Positions 53,396 to 61,800 of a stretch of 64,000 nucleotides of DNA are shown here, piece by piece. The notes beneath the pieces were generated by a model, which was not told the origin of the DNA, made no database searches, and saw only the letters and a list, made by a program, of their open reading frames with translations. Positions within the stretch are counted from its first letter, which is position 1; the number at the start of each line of letters is the position of its first letter. The position numbers and the translations under genes were made by a program. This DNA comes from Symbiodinium natans (taxonomy: Eukaryota; Sar; Dinophyceae; Suessiales; Symbiodiniaceae), in contig CAJNDS010002190.1 of the NCBI GenBank assembly GCA_905221605.1, forward strand, positions 2,185,788 to 2,249,787, written 5' to 3'.

Positions 53396-53725
53396 CTGAC
53401 ACATGTCTCGATACCGTGGCCCTGCAAGTCCTGAGTGGTGCACATTGTGAGTCCAGACACTAAGCCCCAAACCCAAAATGGCTAGACCATCAATATGGGG
53501 GTTTACGATATTAGGGTTACCTTATTGGGGTCCTTATTATATTGAATCCTACTATGTGGGGGTCTATATTAGGGGTCCCTTATTTCGTAAAACCTCTGAA
53601 CCCGGCAAGCCCTAAGCCCTCAGCCCTGAAACCCCAAACCCCAAGCCCTGAATTCTGGACTGTGTAAACCCTGTCAGCCTGAAACCCAAAGAGCCCTAAG
53701 CCTTATGAGCCCTAAGCCCTAGGAA

Positions 53726-53900
53726 CCTTTAGCCCTAAACCCTAAACCCTAAACCCTAAACCCTAAACCCTATACCCTAAACCCTAAACCCTAAACCCTA
53801 AAGCCTAAACCCTAAACCCTAAACCCTAAACCCTAACCCCTAAACCCTAAACCCTAAACCCTAACCCTAAACCCTAAACCCAAAACCCGAAACCCTAAAC
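53726..53900. repeat. CCCTAAA array
   Basis: About 24 units with scattered single-base changes, ending beside the exon candidate at 53913. Confidence 0.95.
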
Positions 53901-53912
53901 CTCCTTTCTCAG

Positions 53913-54035
53913 ATCCAGGTCGGGTGGCCAGCTTCGCTTTCGCCGCCTCAGCCTGATGCCGAGAGGGTTGGCGTATCTGTAGACCCGAGTCTCCTTACAG
54001 GAATTGTCCAAATAAGCGAAGACAAGCACAAATGA
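53913..54035 (+). CDS. Candidate exon
   Basis: TTTCTCAG acceptor; frame IQVGWPASLSPPQPDAERVG then VSVDPSLLTGIVQISEDKHK, TGA at 54033. A minus frame is also open; plus fits the array order. Confidence 0.35.
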   Translation: MQVGWPASLSPPQPDAERVGVSVDPSLLTGIVQISEDKHK

Positions 54036-54162
54036 AGTGTATGATACCATACATGTATAAGTGTGCATGTAATATGTATACATGTATATATACATATACA
54101 TATATATATATATATTTACAATGCGTGAAATTTTTGAGCAAGCACAGGAGAATTCATTTCAG

Positions 54163-54225
54163 ACCATGCAAACCTCCCGAAGCCTCATTGCACCGGTGGC
54201 GCTCTTTTGGTCTCGCTCTGGCCAG
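54163..54225 (+). CDS. Candidate 63-base exon
   Basis: CATTTCAG acceptor, GGCCAG|GTTCCC donor, 21 codons: TMQTSRSLIAPVALFWSRSG then Q. Confidence 0.4.
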
Positions 54226-54302
54226 GTTCCCTGAATGTTTATTCCGAGCCCATTTCGAACCAAACCCCGAAACCTAGCGGAACTTGACACCTGGTCCCCT
54301 AA

Positions 54303-54412
54303 GCTACTAATTGCTTAAGAACCCCGAAAAAAAGAAAGAATATTCTTCCTTATTCAGGGTAATATAGGGATTATTGTTGTTACTCTTTTGGGGTTCTTAA
54401 GCAAATAGTAGT
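54303..54412. mobile_element. Family D MITE-like element
   Basis: TACTAATTGCTTAAGAACCCC-like left end and GGGGTTCTTAAGCAAATAGTA-like right end, inverted with few mismatches. Related ends with internal C tracts occur near 32917-33496, 38205, 41460-41560 and 50126. Confidence 0.75.
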
Positions 54413-54527
54413 AAGTGCAAGTGTTCTTTTTGTGAGAAAAAGGGACAGGTTAATCAAACGACCCGAAACTATTCATGAAGCCCTAAACCTTTACCCTGAA
54501 CCCCAGAGCCCTAAAAAGCCCTACTTT

Positions 54528-54640
54528 GAAGCTCTTTTGACTTAGTAAGTCTACTTAGTGTCCCCTCAGAATCGTTTGTAATCCCCAGAACCCACCTTAC
54601 TGACCCTACTTACTGAGGCAAAAGGGTTCCAAGTAGGGTT
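54528..54640. mobile_element. Family G element
   Basis: GAAGCTCTTTTGACTTAGTA and TACTTACTGAGGCAAAAGGG arms. A second copy is at 57898-58005; half copies near 30668 and 43882. Confidence 0.6.
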
Positions 54641-54704
54641 TAGGGCTTCGTGGACCCCTTTACCCTGAACCCTAAACCCTAAACCCTACACCCGAAATCC
54701 TCAG

Positions 54705-54781
54705 ACGGATGCATAGGAAGCGCATCAGGTAGTGCATCGACCACCGACTCCGCTGATGTGAGTCCCAGCTCTCTTGGCGAG
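54705..54781 (+). CDS. Candidate exon, Ser-rich
   Basis: CCTCAG acceptor after CCCTAAA/CCCGAAA; frame GCIGSASGSASTTDSADVSP then SSLGE; donor GAG|GTGCCC. Confidence 0.45.
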
Positions 54782-54784
54782 GTG

Positions 54785-54900
54785 CCCTAAACCCTAAACC
54801 CTAGACCCTAAACCCTAAACCCTAAACCCTGAACCCTGAACCCTGAACCCTGAACCCTGAACCCTGAACCCTGAACCCTAAACCTAAACACTAAACCCTA
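54785..54900. repeat. CCCTAAA array with a block of CCCTGAA
   Basis: The central seven to eight units (about 54825-54878) are all CCCTGAA, flanked by CCCTAAA. Confidence 0.95.
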
Positions 54901-55273
54901 ATTTTGTGGATGAAAGGCGATAAAGACAAGTAGGGTTTAGGCTTTAGGGTTTCGGGCTACCAGGGGAGTCCCGGAAGTGTCCATCAAACAAGTGATGATG
55001 TATTTTATGCTTGGCAGAAACTAGGATCCAGAGTAGCCCTATTTCCTCTTTTTATTGTATAGGTCCCCGTAACAGCTCCTTTAAACCAAAGGGTACCCTT
55101 TTTATTCCTAGGTTACTCTTGGGTCTAGGAAAGCCTTAGACCTCTACTGGTTATCTCCTTCTAAGTTTGGGTAGCAACTTTGTCGCATACAGTGATAAGG
55201 CAGCGCCCCCCCCCCCCCCCCCCCGCTCCGAACAAAGAGGAGCAATATCATGAACCTCCAAGCTGCGGGGCTC

Positions 55274-55436
55274 CACATGGAGGTTCATGGTACTTATTAA
55301 ACCAATTCTAACTGTACTTATAACCCACTTCTAAGCCCCTCAAGTGCTTCCTAAACCCTAAACCCCTAAAATGGCTATAATTGGGTTATAGGTACAGCTA
55401 CAAATTGGGTCAGTGAGTACCATGAACCTCCAAGTA
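55274..55436. mobile_element. Family A element with CCCTAAA words at its centre
   Basis: ATGGAGGTTCATGGTACTTA to AGTACCATGAACCTCCAAGT; CCTAAACCCTAAACCCCTAAA lies at the middle, where other copies have none. Confidence 0.7.
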
Positions 55437-55561
55437 GGGCTTAAGGGAGCAAGTTGCAGCCCTGAAATGACGAAGGGATCCATTTTTTCATGAGGGTTCA
55501 GGGTTTATCAAGAAGGGGGCCTCCTCCTGTCAAACAGCACGCTGGGTTGCAAACTGTTTCT

Positions 55562-55656
55562 GACCCTAAACCCTAAACCCTAAACCCCAAACCCCAAACC
55601 CCAAACCCCAAACCCTAAACCCTAAACCCTAAACCCTAAACCCTAAACCCTAAACC
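55562..55656. repeat. CCCTAAA/CCCCAAA array
   Basis: About 13 units; four or five central units are CCCCAAA. Confidence 0.95.
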
Positions 55657-55984
55657 TCAACCCTCTACCATGATTCTGCTCCGAAATCCTGAATCCCTTG
55701 GCTGCTGTATTTTGGTGCCCCTTATATACCCCTCACATACCCTATAAACTCAAGGGCCCGATACTTCGGAACCCTTTTTAAGAAGGTAGCAGGCAAGAAC
55801 AAGGGGGCATGCAACTACCCCTATTTAAAGACATTGGTTTAGGATTTAGGGTTTAGGGTTTGGAGTTTAGGCCAGAACCCTAAACCCCTAAACCCCCTTG
55901 CTTTGCCGGCCTAAGCTCTAACCTCTAAACTCTACCTTCGGGATGGGTTTTGGTGATGCCGAATTCTGAAGCAACACTGTGCAG

Positions 55985-56090
55985 GAAGTGGACGCTGAGC
56001 TCCAGCCGAGTGAGCTCCTTCCTTGCTTTGGCTTCGTAGGTTGGGGTGGTCAATTTTTTGTGACAGTTGCGGCCTTTAATGAAGGCCTTA
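55985..56090 (+). CDS. Candidate exon
   Basis: CTGTGCAG acceptor; frame EVDAELQPSELLPCFGF with a possible GTAGGT donor at 56036, or read on as VGWGGQFFVTVAAFNEGL until a family C element. A minus frame is open too. Confidence 0.35.
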
Positions 56091-56285
56091 TAGCTCCCCA
56101 AAGAGCCCAGCACCCCTTAGCTGAGGAGTACTACCTTAAATTGTACATAGGGATCCGTTTTATGATTTAAGGTTTTTCCCCCTAAGCCCCAAACCCAAAC
56201 CCCAAACCCCAAACCCTAAATCCTAAACCCATTTGTCAGAGGTGTGCACGCTGTGCATGGTCCAGGTGGTGATGTTGAGCCTCAG

Positions 56286-56376
56286 ATCTTTCTCTCTCGC
56301 TCTCTCGCTCTCTCGCTCTCTCGCTCTCTCTGTCTCTCTGTCTCTCGCTCTCTCTCTCTCTCTCTCTCTTTCTCTC
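56286..56376. repeat. CT-rich microsatellite
   Basis: TCTCTCGC and TCTC repeats. Confidence 0.9.
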
Positions 56377-56495
56377 TTTCTGCCTTAAAGCCGAAACCTT
56401 AAACCCTAAAACCCTAGAACCCTAGAACCCTAGAACCCTAGAACCCTAGAACCCTAAACCCCGGTATCTTCGGACAAATCGCACCGAGGTTTCAG

Positions 56496-56588
56496 ACGTT
56501 GCCGAAGAAAGTGTCCTTGTCGTGTCCCAGCCGCAAGTTCGCCCACCATCCGCTTTGCTCGCAAAGCATCCTTTGGGTTACCCTTGGC
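56496..56588 (+). CDS. Candidate exon between inverted telomeric repeats
   Basis: GTTTCAG acceptor; TLPKKVSLSCPSRKFAHHPL then CSQSILWVTLG, then TTTAGGG (56590-56611). CCCTAGAA units lie upstream (56408-56452). Confidence 0.4.
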
Positions 56589-57048
56589 TTTAGGGTTTAG
56601 GGTTTAGGGTGTTCCTGTTCCCCTAACTCATTGACACCCCAAGCCTAAAATGAGGCCCAAAAGCCCGTGAAAACACGCAATCATCCGGGCTGGGCGTCGT
56701 TGGGGTGTTCATATAGTAGTATGCCATGACTCTTCCGGCAATTTCACCTCCTTCTGTTCTAGATTTCGGGGGTTTAGGTTGATGCAAAACAAGGGTTTAG
56801 AAGAATCTTGGGGAATGGCACCAGCTACATTAACGCTAACCCTAAACCCAACAAACTCCCGAACCCCTTGCCGAACTAACCTTGTACTTCAAAAGGAGAA
56901 TGCGCACACTAGTCGAGGGAAGTCTCCCTTGTTAAAAGGCATAAAGGAGTACTTAAAGTACACAGTGAGCCGGCACTCTTAAACACGCTTCAGCTCAAAG
57001 CCCAAAACCCTATACCCTCAGCCCGAACCCCGCCCCGTGTGAGCACAG

Positions 57049-57120
57049 CAGGAAGGCGCCGTACTCCAACCAGAGGGGGGAAATGCGCAGGGCTGTAAGA
57101 GGCCGAAAAAGCGCCTGCAG
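57049..57120 (+). CDS. Candidate 72-base exon
   Basis: GCACAG acceptor and CTGCAG|GTGACT donor, exactly 24 codons: QEGAVLQPEGGNAQGCKRPK then KRLQ. A minus frame is also open. Confidence 0.45.
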
Positions 57121-57172
57121 GTGACTGTGCACAGGAAACCCCCAGAACCCTAAAACCTGGACCCTCGACCTT

Positions 57173-57332
57173 GCTTGGAGGTTCAGGGGCACTTGTAACC
57201 CCCTTTGTAAGTCTACCTAAAACCTACTTAGGGTTTAGGGTTTAGGGTTTAGGGTTTAGGGTTTAGGGTTAGGGACTTCGGGGGCTGATAAGTGCTATAA
57301 CTGGGGTAAGATGTACCCTGAACCTCCAAGTA
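57173..57332. mobile_element. Family A element with inserted TTTAGGG array
   Basis: Compared with 44989-45105 and 31323-31418, which read CCTACTTAG followed by AGGACTT or GGGACTT, this copy has six TTTAGGG-like units (about 57232-57274) between CCTACTTAG and GGGACTT. No element sequence is lost. Confidence 0.8.
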
Positions 57333-57413
57333 GACCCAGAACCCCAGACCCTAGACCCTAGACCCTAGACCCTAAACCCTAAACCCTAAACCCTAACCCG
57401 AAACCCTAAACCG

Positions 57414-57472
57414 ACGCCCAGGAAGCCCAGGGCGCTTGAGCTGCAGAGCGAGCTGCTTCTTGGCCGCCCTCT
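57414..57472 (+). CDS. Candidate exon, strand uncertain
   Basis: Between CCCTAAA (57350-57410) and TTTAGGG (about 57490). Plus frame KPRALELQSELLLGRPL; minus frame RAAKKQLALQLKRPGLPG is equally protein-like. Confidence 0.3.
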
Positions 57473-58272
57473 TTAGAGGCTTAGGCTGGAGGTTTAGGGT
57501 TTATGGTTTAGTGTTTACTGTCTTAGGGTTTAGGGGTTAGGGTTTGGGTTTTGGGTTTTAGGGCTTCAGAGGTTTAGGGGTTTAGGAGGGCTTCAGGGGT
57601 TTACGGCTTTAGTGCTTGGAGTCGGGCCGGGTCCGGATTCTGGGCTTTGGCCTTTACTGCTTGGATTTTTTTTTCTTTTTTTGGGGGGGGGTTACGGACT
57701 GTAGGTTCTGTTCTGAGATTCAGTTCTGATGCTCAGTTCTGAGGTTCTGTTCTGAGGTTCTGTTCTGATGTTCTGTTGTGAGGTTTGAGGGTTTACGGTT
57801 CGGGGTGGCGGTTTGGGCACGTTGTTGGGGCTTTCGGGGCTCGCGCTAGGCACATGGCGTAAACAAATCGGTTCAGTACTTAGGGTTTAGGGCCTATTGG
57901 AAGCTCTTTTTAGTAGGTCTACTAAGTATCCCCGAGAAACCCTCTTATAATCCTCATACCCCACGGTACTAGCCCTATTTCTGTAAGTCAGAAGGGCTTC
58001 CAAGTATGGTTTCGGGCCGAGTGGACCCCGTAAACCTAAACCCTAAACCCTCAGCCCTAACCCTACACCCTACACCCTACAACTCCCTGCCAATTGGCTC
58101 TCTCCTGGGCCCACTTGCCGGTCAGAAAAGACTGCGGGAAAGGCTTAAGAAGTTTAAGGCTGAGGTCCTCAAGCCCCTAAGCCCTGAACAAGTAACCCTA
58201 AACCCTAAACCCTAAACCCTAAACCCTAAACCCTAAACCCTAATTTGGTCCTTGGGAAGCCTCAAAGCTCAG

Positions 58273-58358
58273 CCCGAGGTTGGTGGAATTCATGTCCCCG
58301 GGGTTCCTCAAGTCCAAGAACACATTGGTGCCTGCAGCGCAGAAGATCTCGGGGGCGG
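58273..58358 (+). CDS. Candidate exon between inverted telomeric repeats
   Basis: AGCTCAG acceptor; plus frame PRLVEFMSPGFLKSKNTLVP then AAQKISGA. CCCTAAA at 58195-58243, TTTAGGG from 58366. The minus frame (APEIFCAAGTNVFLDLRNPG) is also open. Confidence 0.35.
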
Positions 58359-58365
58359 GGTTTTG

Positions 58366-58679
58366 GGTTTAGGGTTTAGGGTTTCGGGTTTCGGGTTTAG
58401 GGTTTAGGGTTTAATTGGGGGTTAGGGTGTAGGGGTGTAGGGGTTTAGGGTTTAGGGGAAGAGGGCTTAGGGTTTGGAAGGGCTTTCAGGGCGCATAGAG
58501 GGTTTAGGGGCTAAGGGTTTTTTTTGAGCCTGGGCGGTTCTCTATGGTTCTAACTGCTACCATCACCGTGATTAGCATTACGGCATTTATTCCGATGGCT
58601 GCTGTGTTACCGGTGTTACGTGTAGTTTTTCGGGTCATGATGATACTTATGTTGATTCTTGTTCTTATTTCTTCTTGCT
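58366..58679. other. TTTAGGG repeats and unique spacer
   Basis: TTTAGGG and TTTCGGG units to about 58460, then about 200 bases of T-rich unique sequence without a recognisable gene. Confidence 0.6.
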
Positions 58680-58719
58680 CTACCCTAAACCCTAAACCCT
58701 AAACCCTAAACCCTAAACC
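58680..58719. repeat. CCCTAAA array joined to the spliced-leader relic
   Basis: Five CCCTAAA units ending CCTAAACC directly before TTTTGGCTCAAG. Confidence 0.9.
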
Positions 58720-58731
58720 TTTTGGCTCAAG
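58720..58731 (+). other. Spliced-leader relic
   Basis: TTTTGGCTCAAG, the last 12 bases of the dinoflagellate spliced leader, in the sense of the downstream ORF and 125 bases before its ATG. Such relics mark mRNAs that were trans-spliced, copied to DNA and reinserted. GGCTCAAG also forms a perfect 8-base inverted repeat with the following CTTGAGCC (to 58741). Confidence 0.65.
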
Positions 58732-58856
58732 TTCTTGAGCCGGCTACAACCAGGCTTGTCCTGGTTTTCATTTGCATTTCGTGGCAAAATTCGTTGCGTG
58801 TTCGCGTCATCTTGTTCAGCAGCTTTGGTCAGCTAGTTCAAGGTGTGTTGGAGTGA

Positions 58857-61800
58857 ATGGAGTCAGACGTTAGGGTGCGGCCAGCGGTTGATTTGCTCAG
58901 ACCCTATCTGAGCGAATCGAGACTTAACACAGTCCCCTTCGGTCTTAGGGCTTCTTCTAGCTCTGTTGGGGACGTTCGTGGCTACTTGGGCATTCCTGAG
59001 TTTAATGTTTCAGTCTCAGTTCCTTATGCAACTAATTATAAAGTTGTTGATGGTAATGAGGAATTTTGTGTTGACTTGCAATCTGCTTTAGCGATGGCCA
59101 TAATTGGTAAAGATCTTCGTCCTGTTGCTAGTGGTTGTGATAATCTAAGTTCCTGTTCTTATGATGGGCATTCCTTACGATGGAAATGGAATGGGTCGAA
59201 ATTTTCTATTACAATTGATGGTCATGATGAACTCGTCTACAGTGATGAGGATTTTTATCTCTATGGTGATTATCAGAGTTGTATAGCCCAACAACTAGTT
59301 TTCAATGGATTGCGAAGCGTTTCAGCAACGGTTGCAGCGCTAGAGTACATGAAGGCTGGCTCTAACGCTACAACAATCTACACCGATTCTATCATGCCCG
59401 AAATATTGACTGAATGGTTGCAAGGCCATTACGTTAATGTTGTACGGATGGCGGGGGCTGCTTTGCATTCGATTATTGAGGCTGCTAATGCAAGTTCTGA
59501 TAGTTTCTACTCGATACTGTTTGTTGGTGCAAACAGGCCCTCAATTAAACCTCAATCAATTAATTTTGAGTCTGACCGCGTTTTGTTTTTGGTAGAAATA
59601 GCAGCTTATGGTCGATTCACTAAAGATGATAGTGCAGTGGTTGATGGTCTAAATCTTGCCGCTTCTAAAAGTCGGCGCTTGCCCCCAGCTTCTGTCAGTG
59701 ATTGCTGGCAGAGGTGTGATAACATCCAGTTCGAGACTGTTGACTGTTTTCACGCCGATTCTTTAACGGTGTTAAGAAGTTATGGCTCGGCTTTTGGTAT
59801 GATTTTGAGAGTTGATGCAATTAATCATAAGAGTCCAGTGGCAGGGGTGGTTGAGTCTTATGGGTCAACTTGTGATGCTAGGAAATTTATTTTCCAATAT
59901 CCTACAAGTTTTGATCCTGTTCTGAAGGAAAGGTTTAATGGCAATTTTCTAGGCAAAGATGGCAAGTGGCCGGTTGGCACAGGCTTCTCTGATGAGCACG
60001 TTTTTGATTGTCTGCCTACTGACACTTTCATGGGAAGTAATGACATTGAAGGTACGGTCTATGTCATATATCCTCCTTTGAACATTATGCTGTTTGAGCT
60101 TTGCAGAATGAGTGGAGCTGGAGGTTATTGTACCTCAGCAAAAAGCTACTGGGATAGTTTCTCTAAATTTTACCAAAAGGTTGAGGCGGGGTCTTTCAAC
60201 CTAGACAATGTCCGGGTTGTTTTTATGCCGTTGCAACAAGTTCTTAATCCAGAAGTCAACGATGACATCGATAGCGTTCCAAGTCTTCTTACGGAGCTCA
60301 TTTCTAATCGGAGCTGGGGGAGCTGGCTTGCTTCCTACAAGTTTATGGCTTCACAAACTTACACTTTCGATTTGGAATGCGATCTGCCGCTGTCTCTAAA
60401 AGATTATGTTTTGGCGAGGGGTTATTCCCCTGAATCCTATTTGTCTAATATGCTTCAGTGTTATAAAGCAATGTCTTTGGCTGATAATGGGTTCTATCTC
60501 GCTCAGCATATTGTTCAGGAGTTCAGAGTGGGATTTGAAGTAGCCAGATCTATAGCGTCCGCTTATAATAGTGATGGACATCTCGGGTCGCCTTATTGTG
60601 GAGAAAAGGATGCCTATTTGTCTGGCTCAAAGATCTGCTCTACTGGGGATTTCTCACAGCCTCAAGAACTCTCTATCGATTTTAAAATAGATGACATGCC
60701 TACTGGTGGTGCGACCAGGTTTGCGGCGCAGATCCCTGCTAGGTCCTTGTCTTCTATTGTTGAAATTTTCAAGGTTCTAAGTGGTGATTTGGTTCTTAAC
60801 TTCGGCACTGGCTATGGCAAAACTACTGCTTCCGCTAGACTGCCTTTTGATCCGACCTATGCAGATGAGCAATTCAGTGTACTTAAGAACAATGGTGTCG
60901 TGGTCTATATCTGCATTACTGCTCAGCAGCGTAAAGCTGTAGTTTCGGTTCTTAACTACTATAAAGCGAAACACACCACTAATTTTGATGAGGTTTTTAG
61001 TGTTCCAACGGCTTATTTGCTGGATGCGGCGGCTTTTGCAGCATTTAGCGCTAAGCACATTAAAAGTGGTGAGTTGCTGAGCAGGTTGCGATTTGTGATT
61101 GTTGATGAAGCTGATAGCGTTTCTTCAGTCACTGTAGATTTGGCTAAGTCGCTAATAACAGCCTCAAATCAGCAAGGCTCTGGAGCACAAAGGGTCCTGA
61201 TGACAGGGACTCCAGCAGTTCCTAATGGGTCTGATTTCATTTTGAATGACTTCACTCATATGGTTCCATCACCTGTCTTTGATTTTGACTTGCGTGTTCA
61301 AAACATTGATCCTGAAAATAGACAGATGATCGAAACATCAAGTGACATCAGTGAGAAAACTGCGAAGATTAAGACCTATTTGCAGAGTCATTCTTATCTG
61401 AAAAGTGTTGGCGGGTTGATTTTTGTTGACACTTACTGGGAAGGTGGACATGTCTATGGGGAATTGCATGGCATAGGCTATAATGTGTGTTTTGCTACGC
61501 GTGATGACACCTCAAATATTGCTGAAAGGCAGTTTGTGAGTGGTAAGGCTAATCTTATGATTGTGACAAACAGGTATCGTAGAGCTAGTGGTTTGGGTGG
61601 GATCTGTGTTGGTTATGTTATTGATCTTGGAAGCCCTTCTATTGCCGACTTGATTCAGGCTAAGGGAAGGGCTTTGCGGTCTGCGGAATTCCGAAAGAAG
61701 CTTCCCCCGCAGATGAATGCTAAAGCTCTATGGCTGTTGGTCGGGCCTAAAACGCAGTACCAAACAGCGCCTCTATTTCTTCGAGAAGAAGACACCTACG

